NCBI RefSeq assembly: GCF_004339245.1
Contig: NZ_SMGG01000003.1
Location: 585,106-649,105 of the forward strand
DNA from: Seleniivibrio woodruffii
GTDB taxonomy: Bacteria > Chrysiogenota > Deferribacteres > Deferribacterales > Geovibrionaceae
DNA: 64,000 bases
Direction: 5' to 3'
Below are positions 1 through 8,099 of the stretch, one piece after another (position 1 is the first letter of the stretch; each line of letters opens with the position of its first letter). The position numbers and the translations under genes are program-made. The notes under the pieces were generated by a model that saw only the letters and a list, made by a program, of their open reading frames with translations, was not told the origin of the DNA and ran no database searches.

Positions 1-326
1 ACATGATTTTCGAGTTCTCATTCCGTCTGCATTTCGAACCGAAGAACCTGATAATAGGAATCCCGCTGTATACTGCGGAGGGAACCCTTGTCACCGCCTT
101 TAACACGGACACCTCAAAATTCCATTTTGATAACGCAAATAATGTGGTAAAAGGTAGATTAAGGGTACCCTGTGTGTTCAACCCGGCGGATTATATTTCC
201 GTTATCGCCGTTGTTGACGGACGGGAGTTCCTCTACAGACAGCTCAACGGCGGCTTCTGCGTTCTGCCGCAGGAGAGGGTTTTCGGATTTGTTACTGTCG
301 GACAGAAATGGGAGACATATGAGTGA
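1..326 (+). CDS. C-terminal part of a Wzt-like polysaccharide ABC transporter ATPase (partial)
   Basis: The reading frame is open from the left edge and ends at 326, so only the last ~107 residues are present. The fragment looks like the beta-sandwich C-terminal domain of Wzt-type ATPases, which reads the finished O-antigen or similar glycan before export. It shows the usual pattern of hydrophobic strands, an NTD turn near residue 35 and a FNPADY-type turn near residue 60. No Walker motifs are visible because they would lie upstream. The stop overlaps the next gene's ATG at 319, which suggests one operon with the methyltransferase and glycosyltransferase. A free-standing carbohydrate-binding domain cannot be excluded. 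Confidence 0.6.
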   Translation, partial: MIFEFSFRLHFEPKNLIIGIPLYTAEGTLVTAFNTDTSKFHFDNANNVVKGRLRVPCVFNPADYISVIAVVDGREFLYRQLNGGFCVLPQERVFGFVTVGQKWETYE

Positions 327-1605
327 CATCAACTTTCCTCAGTTTCGTGAAATTCTTCTTGAAAAAGACAGGATCCCCAGAAAGCTTAACGAAAACGCCG
401 AACAGCAGCGTCTGCTGTTTCTTGAACATGTCCGCAGCGGGAAAATAAAGACCGAAAAGGTTTCTGCCTGCCAGTGCGGTTCAGAATCCCTTGAAAAAAT
501 AGCCGAGATAGACCGTTTCGGTCTGCCATTCGGCTCGCTGATATGCAGGGATTGCGGACTGGTGGTAACCTCGCCCCGAATCTGTGCGGAATCACTCCCA
601 GAATACTACGACAAATTCTATCATATACTTAACTACGGACATCTCCACGTCCATGAACAGCAGGCACTCTTCAGACTGTGGCAGGGCAGCAAGATATTCC
701 GCATGGTGCGCCCGTTTCTGGCTGATGTTAAAGAGATATCGGTGCTTGAGATAGGAGCAGGAACCGGAAACGTTCTGACCGAGGTTGTTGCCGAAGCGGC
801 CAAAGAGGGGATTACGGTTCATGCATCGGGCACGGAATACAGCACCGACTGCATAGAGGAATGCCGCAGATCGGGCATCAACATTGTCTACGGTGACCTG
901 AACACCATGCTTGAGCAGGGCGGCAGGTTCGATCTTATAATTCTCAGCCACGTTTTCGAGCATTTCATCGACCTGAAAGATGAACTTTCTAAAGTAAAAA
1001 AACTCCTTAACCCGCAGGGGCTTCTCTATATCGAAGTGCCGGGGTTATGCAACATAGGCAATATTGCCACTTACAATTTCGATTTCCTCGAATATGTTAT
1101 CCATGCGCACATGTATAACTTCAACAAAACTTCGCTGACTGCGATTCTGGCTTTATGCGGTTTCGAAACACTCACTGCCAACGAAAAGGCCGAGGCGGTT
1201 TTCAGACCGTCGGAAACCGCAAAAGCTGTTGATGCGAGTTCAAACTATTCATATATAATGTCATATCTGCAAGGTCTGGTTTTCAGCCGGACGTTTCTCA
1301 GAGAAGGAATAGAAAATTTCAGCACCATAAGGGCTAACCTGAAAGATGATCTGGCAACCGTTCACCGCTGGCACGACCACGAAAAAGCCGAGGCCGAGAA
1401 ATTCTCCCGCTGGCACGATGCAGAGAAGGAGAGGGGCGACATTGCCCGCCGCTGGCACGAGGGAGAAAAGAAAGTTGCAACGGAACTGATGGAGACCCTT
1501 GACGTGTACTTCAAAACGCCATATACAGATGTCCGTGCAAAAATGAAGAGCTATCGGGGCATCAGGCACATCTTTGAAAAATACTATAAGAGGTATTTCG
1601 GTTGA
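319..1605 (+). CDS. SAM-dependent methyltransferase with N-terminal zinc-type cysteines and C-terminal RWH repeats
   Basis: This 428-residue protein is a class I SAM methyltransferase, probably modifying a sugar or glycan end. An N-terminal pair of CxC and CxxC motifs (CQCGS, CRDCG) resembles the zinc knuckle of sugar C-methyltransferases. The SAM-binding glycine motif is VLEIGAGTGN, followed by an LSHVFEHF motif typical of methyltransferase 11/23 families. The C-terminus carries three 14-residue repeats starting RWH, likely an alpha-helical coiled coil. I chose ATG 319 because it overlaps the upstream stop in ATGAGTGA; a longer frame from 172 would run through the previous gene. The acceptor is unknown. 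Confidence 0.8.
   Translation: MSDINFPQFREILLEKDRIPRKLNENAEQQRLLFLEHVRSGKIKTEKVSACQCGSESLEKIAEIDRFGLPFGSLICRDCGLVVTSPRICAESLPEYYDKFYHILNYGHLHVHEQQALFRLWQGSKIFRMVRPFLADVKEISVLEIGAGTGNVLTEVVAEAAKEGITVHASGTEYSTDCIEECRRSGINIVYGDLNTMLEQGGRFDLIILSHVFEHFIDLKDELSKVKKLLNPQGLLYIEVPGLCNIGNIATYNFDFLEYVIHAHMYNFNKTSLTAILALCGFETLTANEKAEAVFRPSETAKAVDASSNYSYIMSYLQGLVFSRTFLREGIENFSTIRANLKDDLATVHRWHDHEKAEAEKFSRWHDAEKERGDIARRWHEGEKKVATELMETLDVYFKTPYTDVRAKMKSYRGIRHIFEKYYKRYFG
1366..1472 (+). repeat. Three in-frame 42-bp repeats encoding RWH(D/E)xEK units
   Basis: CGC-TGG-CAC codons start at 1366, 1408 and 1450, exactly 42 bases (14 residues) apart. The third copy is partial. The encoded unit begins RWH(D/E)xEK and is rich in E, K and A, with a period of two heptads, so it probably extends a coiled coil at the end of the methyltransferase. 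Confidence 0.8.
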
Positions 1606-2807
1606 AACTCATAATATACAGCGAGAACGACTACGGCTGCGGTGCGTCAATAGCCGCATTCCGTCTCGCCGCTGCGGCGGCAAAGACCCACGAGGTCATG
1701 TATGTTTTCGAAAAGCAGAAGAACGACTATTCGCTGTACAAAAACACGGGGATACGCCCGTGGCATCTTGGCAGAAGCTATTCGCTCCCGAAAAAAATTG
1801 TGTATAAACTCGCCCGTCTTGCCGCAAAATATACCCGTACCGAGATAAACAGGAATCTCATCTTTTCTGTTTTTCTGAGACAGGCCAGACAGTTCAGGCC
1901 GGATGTCATCCATCTGCACAACTGCTATTTCACCCAGAAACAGATAGCTCTGCTTGCTTCCGAGTTTCCGGTGGTGTGGACGATGCACGATCAGTTCGCA
2001 CTGTATAAATATAACTACAAAATAACCGCTCTGGACGGCGAAGAGGTCACCTATTGCCCTGTTGAGCCGTGGCGCAGACACCTTTATAACCCAGAGGACA
2101 TCGCAGGGGCTAAAGATGCGAAGATAGTTTTCACTCCCCCTTCGCAGTGGCTTACAGACCTTGCCGATGCTGTGCTCAAGGGGCGCAAAAAGGCTGTTAA
2201 GGTGAACAACGGCATCCCGCTCGGCTCACTTATCCATGTGGACAAGGCGGAAGCCTGCGAATATGTCGGCATCGATCCTGATAAATTCACACTGCTGTTT
2301 CTGGCGGGAACAGGCGCATGGAAACGCAAGAACGTTGACGCTGTCATAGAGGCTTTGAAACTGGTTCCCGAACTTGATCTTCAGGCGGTTGTGGTGGGCA
2401 GTGTGGCAAAGACCGACAAACGTGACCCCAGACTGGTGCTGAAAGGTTCCGTGACAGGAACCGAAGCCCTCAGCAGATATTACAGCTGTGCGGACGTGTT
2501 CTGTATCCCTTCAATTGTGGACAATCTGCCCAACACAGTTCTGGAAAGCTTTGCCTGCGGAACTCCCGTTCTGGGGGCAAAAACCGGCGGAATCCCTGAA
2601 ATGGTCATTGAAGGCCGGACTGGCTGGCTGTTCGATCCGTATGATGTCAAAGGACTTTCAGATAAGATAAAATATCTCTGCGAAAACAGAGCAGAAATAA
2701 AAACGATAGAACCCAACTGCCGTCCCTTTGTAGAAAAATATTTTGCAGAGGATGTTATGGCGGCTAACTATGAGAAGATATATAAGGAAATTGCAGGTGG
2801 CAAATGA
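1602..2807 (+). CDS. Glycosyltransferase family 4 (GT-B fold)
   Basis: The 401-residue protein is a GT4-type glycosyltransferase that should transfer a sugar from a nucleotide donor to a growing surface glycan in the cytoplasm. The N-terminal half has the DVIHLHNCYF and VWTMHDQF segments seen in GlcNAc- and colanic-acid-type transferases. The C-terminal half has the donor-binding core SIVDNLPNTVLESFACGTPV followed by a GGIPEMV loop. The start is TTG, overlapping the previous stop as TTGA, so translation is probably coupled. Sugar specificity cannot be told from sequence. Confidence 0.85.
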   Translation: MKLIIYSENDYGCGASIAAFRLAAAAAKTHEVMYVFEKQKNDYSLYKNTGIRPWHLGRSYSLPKKIVYKLARLAAKYTRTEINRNLIFSVFLRQARQFRPDVIHLHNCYFTQKQIALLASEFPVVWTMHDQFALYKYNYKITALDGEEVTYCPVEPWRRHLYNPEDIAGAKDAKIVFTPPSQWLTDLADAVLKGRKKAVKVNNGIPLGSLIHVDKAEACEYVGIDPDKFTLLFLAGTGAWKRKNVDAVIEALKLVPELDLQAVVVGSVAKTDKRDPRLVLKGSVTGTEALSRYYSCADVFCIPSIVDNLPNTVLESFACGTPVLGAKTGGIPEMVIEGRTGWLFDPYDVKGLSDKIKYLCENRAEIKTIEPNCRPFVEKYFAEDVMAANYEKIYKEIAGGK

Positions 2808-3691
2808 AAGAACTGATTAAAAATTCCCTTCCCTACAGAGCCTACAGAAAGCTGCGCTCAAAACTTATCGACGGCTACACCAGACCCTATAAGGACAAGT
2901 ATGACTCGCCCGCAATGGATCTTATGGTGGAGACCTTCGGATACAAGATGGCCGGAAGGGGAATAGGTCTCACAGAGAACCACCGCAATATTCTGAAATA
3001 TCAGAACGCACACAAGGGCAAAAGGGCTTTCCTTATAGGCAACGGCCCCAGTCTTAACAAACTTGATCTGACACTTTTGAAAGATGAAGTAACTATCGGC
3101 GTTAACAGCATATATCTGAACTATGAGAAGATGGGATTTCTGCCTACTCACTATGTCGTCGAGGACAACTTTGTGGCGGAGGACAGGGCGGACGAGATAA
3201 ACAGGCTGAAAGGAACCCAGAAATGGTTCGGAAACTACCTGCGCTACTGTCTGAAACCCGACGACTGCACAAACTGGCTGAACGTCCGTATGAGATATGA
3301 CAACTACCCCGATTTCCCCTATTTTTCAACAAATGCCGCACGTCAGGTGTTCACCGGCGGTTCGGTTACATATGTATGTATGCAGCTGGCTTACTACTTT
3401 GGAATCCGTGAGCTTTATCTCATAGGTTTCGACCACCACTACATCATTCCGCAGGAGGCGGAGGTTGAGGGGCTTAAGATAACCTCAACTGGGGACGACC
3501 CCAACCACTTCCATCCGGACTACTTCGGCAAGGGCAAGAGATGGCACGACCCGATGGTGGACAGAATGGAGCAGGGATATGCCAAAGCGGGCAAGTTCTT
3601 CGAACGTGCCGGCGGAAAAATTCGTAATGCTACGGCCGGAGGCAAGCTGGAAGTTTTTGAAAGGGTGGACTACTTCAGCCTTTTCAAATAA
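2804..3691 (+). CDS. DUF115 / MptE-like protein (Maf-related)
   Basis: The 295-residue protein has the DUF115 core, with the phosphate-loop-like GNGPSLNKLDL near residue 80 and GVNSIYLNY just after it. The C-terminal part has GGSVTYVCMQLAYYFG and LIGFDHHY. DUF115 proteins include archaeal 6-hydroxymethylpterin pyrophosphokinase MptE and the Maf flagellin glycosylation factors. In this operon of glycan genes a role in nucleotide-sugar or nonulosonate-like transfer is more likely than pterin synthesis, but that is inference. The ATG overlaps the previous stop as ATGA. The end abuts the convergent PAP2 gene with no gap. Confidence 0.72.
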   Translation: MKELIKNSLPYRAYRKLRSKLIDGYTRPYKDKYDSPAMDLMVETFGYKMAGRGIGLTENHRNILKYQNAHKGKRAFLIGNGPSLNKLDLTLLKDEVTIGVNSIYLNYEKMGFLPTHYVVEDNFVAEDRADEINRLKGTQKWFGNYLRYCLKPDDCTNWLNVRMRYDNYPDFPYFSTNAARQVFTGGSVTYVCMQLAYYFGIRELYLIGFDHHYIIPQEAEVEGLKITSTGDDPNHFHPDYFGKGKRWHDPMVDRMEQGYAKAGKFFERAGGKIRNATAGGKLEVFERVDYFSLFK

Positions 3692-4219
3692 TCACCAGCG
3701 GGCTGAGAAGCTCAGGCCGAAAGTGTGCCTGCCGATGAGCGGAAAAAGCACGGCCTTACCTGACGGTGATGTGAATATAAGTCCCGATGCGATACCCAGT
3801 GCCGCACCCACTGAAACGTCTTCGATGTCGTGTTCGTCAACGGCGAGCCTTGTCCATGAGGTGTATGCGGCCAGAGCATAAGCGGGCATGCCGTACATCC
3901 TGCCGTATCGCTCCTGAAGGAAAGACGCCGCCTGGAAAGCCATGGAAGCATGGCCGGAAGGGAAGGAATCGTCGCCGGAGCCGTCCGGTCTGTCCTTTTT
4001 TATAAACTCTTTCAGGGAATAGGTTGCGGCGATATTGGCTGAAAAAGATTTCAGAAACTCCTTCGCGCCCTCCTTATCGTTGTTTACAACCGTTGCCGAA
4101 TATGCGGCGGCAGGCAGAAGAATACGCAGAACATCGCCTGATGTTCCAGCCGTGTCGTTATCGAAAGCTAAAGCCGGAAAGGCAGTAAATACAGTCAGAA
4201 AAAATATCAGTGTTTTCAT
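3692..4219 (-). CDS. PAP2-family phosphatase, exported
   Basis: This 175-residue protein begins with a clear signal peptide ending ...FPALAFD. It carries the three-part PAP2 signature: KEFIKKDRP (K-x6-RP), PSGH, and a TRLAVDEHDIED segment in place of the usual SRxxxxxHxxxD. Family members remove phosphate from lipid phosphates such as undecaprenyl pyrophosphate or phosphatidic acid on the periplasmic side. It is shorter and less hydrophobic than the multi-spanning PgpB/BacA-replacing type, so it may be a soluble periplasmic phosphatase. A GGAG precedes the ATG. It is divergent from the sensor kinase gene. Confidence 0.82.
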   Translation of the reverse strand: MKTLIFFLTVFTAFPALAFDNDTAGTSGDVLRILLPAAAYSATVVNNDKEGAKEFLKSFSANIAATYSLKEFIKKDRPDGSGDDSFPSGHASMAFQAASFLQERYGRMYGMPAYALAAYTSWTRLAVDEHDIEDVSVGAALGIASGLIFTSPSGKAVLFPLIGRHTFGLSFSARW

Positions 4220-4287
4220 ATATACTCCGCTTATGAGAGTAGGTTTATTAAAATAAAAATGTCAAGATTTATAAACAAGGGTGGTCT

Positions 4288-6477
4288 TTGCTGAAGAAAC
4301 TGGCACGCCCTTTGCATGTTCTGCTCGGTAAAATATACGACCCGAACGGGGCCGAGATGACATTCAAAGTAAAAAATTCGTTAATAACCATGACCCTGCT
4401 TCTTGTGGGGATATTAAGCCTTATCGGTGTGACATATCACAGCACAAGGGTGATAATCGACCGCACAGTCATGAACCATCAGCAGAATATCGCCGCACAG
4501 GCCGCCGCAACCACCAGCATGTGGGTTCAGCAGCAGATAAAGATCCTGAGCTCTGCGGCAAAATCTCTGGGATCAGAACCGGAAGACAACATGGTTCAGA
4601 CCATGAATATTCTGAAAATGACCATGGAGGCCGGGGATTTCAGCGATGTTTACATAGGTCTTGCCGACGGCAAGATGATTGACGGTGCGGAGTGGATACC
4701 CCCGCAGGGATACGACCCAAGAATCCGCCCTTGGTACATGCGTGCGCAGAAGACGGAAACCATAGGATTTTCATATCCTTACATAGATATGACCACCAAA
4801 CAGATGGTCATTGCATTATCTATGCCCATCACATCCGGACGTCAAATCAAAGGGGTTCTCAGCGCAGATACCAACCTCGATATGCTTATGAAAAACGTTG
4901 TCAACGCAAGGGCAGCCAGAGGCGGCTATACTTTCGTTGTGGGGCAGGGCGGAACCATAATCATGCACCCTGACAAAAATCTGCTTATGCGGCAGAAGGT
5001 TCAGGATGCCGATCCCAGCCTTGAGAATATTCTTAAAGTTATGAAGGGCAAGGAGTCCGGCTCTTTTTCATACGCTCAGAACGGTAAGGAATACATCCTT
5101 GCTTATCAGAAGGTTGAGAACGTTGACTGGTATCTTTGCACAACTATGACCCGTGCCAACGCCTATGAACTTTCCGGTCGTGCGTCGATGCTTCTGGCTA
5201 CAGAATCGGTGCTCAAGGTGCTGGGGATTTTGGTGGTTGTTACCATGTTCGGAGTGGGTGGGAGCGCACTGGTTCTCTATCTGTATAACCGCAGGTTTGT
5301 CAATGCTATGCAGAAACAGCAGGTGCAGATCTCCGGCATGAACGAAGACCTTAAGTGGAACATTACCCGCAGGAAAGAGCTGGAAACCCACTATCAGACC
5401 CTTTTCAACGTGGCCAACGATGCCATAATGGTTCTGAAAAGCATGATATTCGTTGACTGCAATGAGAAGGCAAACGAGCTTTTCGGACTGAGCCACTACG
5501 GAATTCTGGGCAACAATATGCTCGATCTGTCCCCCGCACATCAGCCGGACGGGGTGCGCAGTCATGAAAAAGCACTGAAAATAATATCTGAGGCCGAAAA
5601 GGGCGAACAGCAGTTTTTTAACTGGAACTTCCTGCGCAGCGACGGAACTGAGTTTCCCGCCGAAGTGAGCCTAAAAAAGCTCAGACTGAACAACGAACAG
5701 CTTATTCTTTTGAGCATCAGAGATATATCAAAGCGTGTCAACGCCGAGCAGCAGCTGAGACAGGCGCAGAAGATGGCCGCAATGGGCGAGATGGTGGGAG
5801 CCATAGCCCACCAGTGGCGTCAGCCTCTGAACATCCTTTCAACCTATATCGCAAGTGTTCAGTCGGCTTACTATAACAATATGGTGAGCAGGGAGTTTGT
5901 TGACAAGGTGGTGAGCGGAGCCGACAGCCAGATTCAGTTCATGTCGAAGACTATTGACGACTTCCGGCACTTCTTCAAACCATCAAAAAGCAAGGAGCCT
6001 TTCGACTCCATCGAGGGTATTGAGAGTGCGGCACGCCTTATTTCGCCTAACTATAAAGATTGCGGCATAGAACTGACCATAATCCGCCCGCAGGAGAAAT
6101 ATCCTCTGGTTGTCAGCGGCTGCCGGAGCGAGTTCGTGCATGTGGTGCTGAACCTGCTGGCAAACGCACGGGATGCCATCATGGAGAAAAATCAGGAAAG
6201 CGACGAACCGAAGGACGTTTATATAGTTATTGAACATGACGACAGCAATGTTATTATAAAGGTGAAGGATACCGGATGTAAGATTGCGGCGCACATCATG
6301 CCGAAGATATTCAATCCGTATTTTTCAACAAAGACCTATGCATCAGGCACGGGAATCGGTCTGTATATGTCCCGAATGATAATCGAGAGCGAAATGCAGG
6401 GAACACTGACAGCCCAGAACTATGAACACGGAGCCGTGTTCACAATAACTCTGCCGAAGATAGCAAAAGAGGACTGA
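4288..6477 (+). CDS. Sensor histidine kinase with dCACHE (amino-acid type) and PAS domains
   Basis: The 729-residue membrane kinase has TM1 at about 32-51 and a periplasmic dCACHE domain at about 52-300. TM2 follows at about 308-335, then a cytoplasmic PAS domain (~365-490), a HisKA dimerisation helix with H508 in AHQWRQPLN, and an HATPase domain with an N box (LNLLANARDAI), FNPYFSTK and GTGIGLYM. In the dCACHE domain Y142, R147, W149, Y150, Y165 and D194 have the exact spacing of the amino-acid-binding motif of PctA-type sensors. It therefore probably senses an amino acid or GABA. The start is TTG after AAGGGTGG. The partner regulator follows three bases later. Confidence 0.9.
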   Translation: MLKKLARPLHVLLGKIYDPNGAEMTFKVKNSLITMTLLLVGILSLIGVTYHSTRVIIDRTVMNHQQNIAAQAAATTSMWVQQQIKILSSAAKSLGSEPEDNMVQTMNILKMTMEAGDFSDVYIGLADGKMIDGAEWIPPQGYDPRIRPWYMRAQKTETIGFSYPYIDMTTKQMVIALSMPITSGRQIKGVLSADTNLDMLMKNVVNARAARGGYTFVVGQGGTIIMHPDKNLLMRQKVQDADPSLENILKVMKGKESGSFSYAQNGKEYILAYQKVENVDWYLCTTMTRANAYELSGRASMLLATESVLKVLGILVVVTMFGVGGSALVLYLYNRRFVNAMQKQQVQISGMNEDLKWNITRRKELETHYQTLFNVANDAIMVLKSMIFVDCNEKANELFGLSHYGILGNNMLDLSPAHQPDGVRSHEKALKIISEAEKGEQQFFNWNFLRSDGTEFPAEVSLKKLRLNNEQLILLSIRDISKRVNAEQQLRQAQKMAAMGEMVGAIAHQWRQPLNILSTYIASVQSAYYNNMVSREFVDKVVSGADSQIQFMSKTIDDFRHFFKPSKSKEPFDSIEGIESAARLISPNYKDCGIELTIIRPQEKYPLVVSGCRSEFVHVVLNLLANARDAIMEKNQESDEPKDVYIVIEHDDSNVIIKVKDTGCKIAAHIMPKIFNPYFSTKTYASGTGIGLYMSRMIIESEMQGTLTAQNYEHGAVFTITLPKIAKED

Positions 6478-6480
6478 AAA

Positions 6481-7890
6481 TTGTTTGATCTGACAGGTCT
6501 TAATCCATCGATACTTATTGTTGACGACGAGAAAGAGGAACTGCACGCATATAAATTTCTCCTTGAGTCAATGGGACTTAAGGACATAACCATATTGGAC
6601 GACAGCAGGAATGTTCTGGAAACCCTTGAACAGCTTGACGCTCCCGTTGTTTTTCTCGATCTGAACATGCCGAAAAAGAGCGGAAAAGAGGTTCTGAAAG
6701 AGATAAAGGCTCAGATGCCCCATGTTCCGGTGATAATCTGCACTGCAAACAGCGACCTTGAAACAGCAGTGCAATGCCTTAAACTGGGCGCACACGACTA
6801 TCTGGTAAAACCCATCAGCATGAGCACGTTCGGCTCGGCACTCAGAAACGCCAGCGAGATAGGCTCGCTCCGCTCGGAGCTTCTGTCGCTAAAGCGGATA
6901 GGAGTGGAGACCGGACTTAAGAATCCTGAAAATTTCAAGAGCATGGTGACTCAGAACAGTACCATGGAAGGGATCTTTCATTACATAGAATCCATAGCCA
7001 AAAGCGGCCAGCCTGTGCTGGTTCTGGGAGAAACGGGAGCGGGAAAGGAACTTGTTGCCAAAGCCATCCATGATTCCAGCGGGCTTAAAGGCGAGTTTGT
7101 GGCTGTGGATGTTTCGGGTCTTGACGACTCACTCTTCTCCGACACCCTTTTCGGTCACGCCAAGGGCGCATACACAGGGGCGGATAGCAACCGTCCGGGG
7201 CTTGTGGAGCGTGCGGCGGGCGGAACCATCTTTCTGGATGAGATAGGCGATCTGAACGAAACGTCTCAGGTAAAACTGCTCCGGCTGATGCAGGAGCGGA
7301 TATATTATCCGCTGGGTTCGGACAAACCGAAACAGTGTCAGGCGAGGATAGTGGCCGCCACCAATAAAGACCTGAACGCAATGACGATCACGGGGGGAAG
7401 CTTCCGCCGTGACCTTTACTACAGACTCAGCACCCATCTTATAAAACTGCCCTCCCTGCGTGAGCGCAAAGAGGATATTCCGCTTCTGACTGAATATCTT
7501 GCGGAGGAAGCCGCCATTGGGATGGGCAAGCCCGTTCCGGTGTTCAGCCCGCAGGCGATGCGTATGCTGATGGCACATGATTTCCCCGGAAACATCAGAG
7601 AGCTTAAAACCTATATCTATGATGCGGTTGCAAGATGCAGTGGTGACATCATGGAGGACAGGTTCATTGCGGAGCGTCTGGGTGAGCTGACCCGTGAGCA
7701 GACGGTTCAGATAATCTCCGGCGAGCCTCTGGAGCAGATATTCGGTCATTTCCCCACTCTGGAGGAGATAACCCAGTATGCAGTTACATCGGCTATGAAA
7801 TCCGCCAACAATAACCAGTCGCAGGCGGCAAAACTTCTGGGTATCTCAAAACAGGCTCTTAACAAGCGTATCCAGAAGCGGGGAAGATAG
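6481..7890 (+). CDS. Sigma-54-dependent response regulator (NtrC family)
   Basis: The 469-residue protein has a receiver domain with acidic pocket D15-D16 and phospho-acceptor D60 in VVFLDLNMP. It has an AAA+ domain with Walker A GETGAGKE (from residue ~183), the sigma-54 contact loop GAYTGA at 229-234, and Walker B GTIFLDEIG. A C-terminal Fis-type helix-turn-helix (NNNQSQAAKLLGISKQAL) completes it. The loop has Tyr instead of the usual Phe in GAFTGA. It is the evident partner of the preceding kinase, with TTG as start and a GAGGA ribosome site. Two -24/-12 promoters with a shared palindrome lie just downstream and are its most likely targets. Confidence 0.93.
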   Translation: MFDLTGLNPSILIVDDEKEELHAYKFLLESMGLKDITILDDSRNVLETLEQLDAPVVFLDLNMPKKSGKEVLKEIKAQMPHVPVIICTANSDLETAVQCLKLGAHDYLVKPISMSTFGSALRNASEIGSLRSELLSLKRIGVETGLKNPENFKSMVTQNSTMEGIFHYIESIAKSGQPVLVLGETGAGKELVAKAIHDSSGLKGEFVAVDVSGLDDSLFSDTLFGHAKGAYTGADSNRPGLVERAAGGTIFLDEIGDLNETSQVKLLRLMQERIYYPLGSDKPKQCQARIVAATNKDLNAMTITGGSFRRDLYYRLSTHLIKLPSLRERKEDIPLLTEYLAEEAAIGMGKPVPVFSPQAMRMLMAHDFPGNIRELKTYIYDAVARCSGDIMEDRFIAERLGELTREQTVQIISGEPLEQIFGHFPTLEEITQYAVTSAMKSANNNQSQAAKLLGISKQALNKRIQKRGR

Positions 7891-7903
7891 AATTCTTTAC
7901 GCA

Positions 7904-7963
7904 GAGATTCTTCACTCCGTTCAGAATGACAGGGAAGTCACTCTGAGCGATGCGAAGAGTCTC
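7904..7963. repeat. Intergenic palindromic repeat, CTGAGC/GAAGAGTCTC family
   Basis: Two oppositely oriented arms, GAGATTCTTC...TCAGAATGAC and GTCACTCTGAGC...GAAGAGTCTC, are separated by AGGGAA and can fold into one long hairpin. Related copies occur at 11178, 16101, 47027 and 62653. It lies directly after the response regulator gene and may also reduce readthrough. Confidence 0.75.
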
Positions 7964-7983
7964 TTTTGTGTGTCAATCAACGT

Positions 7984-8001
7984 GGTCAACAAAAGTTGAC
8001 C
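7984..8001. promoter_or_regulatory. Upstream activator palindrome GTCAAC-N4-GTTGAC
   Basis: This is an 18-bp perfect inverted repeat (GGTCAAC-AAAA-GTTGACC), centred about 58 bp upstream of the -24 element at 8051. Half sites GTCAAT (7972-7977) and GTCAAC (8005-8010) flank it. The same palindrome occurs before the aminotransferase promoter. Its place and symmetry fit an enhancer for the sigma-54 activator encoded just upstream. Confidence 0.75.
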
Positions 8002-8049
8002 CCCGTCAACCATAACTGCCGATAATCCGTCTAAATCCATAGTATTTTC

Positions 8050-8064
8050 TGGCACTGTTCTTGC
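8050..8064 (+). promoter_or_regulatory. Sigma-54 (-24/-12) promoter of the aldehyde dehydrogenase gene
   Basis: TGGCAC at 8050-8055 and TTGC at 8061-8064 match the sigma-54 consensus, with exactly ten bases between the invariant GG and GC. Transcription would start near 8075, leaving a short leader with a GAGGTG ribosome site before ATG 8100. Confidence 0.88.
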
Positions 8065-8099
8065 GTCCGCTAAGCCCATAAGATTTCACGAGGTGAGCG

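Noticed and set aside
172-318. Upstream extension of the methyltransferase gene
   Set aside because: It runs through the Wzt-like gene in another frame; ATG 319 is the natural coupled start.
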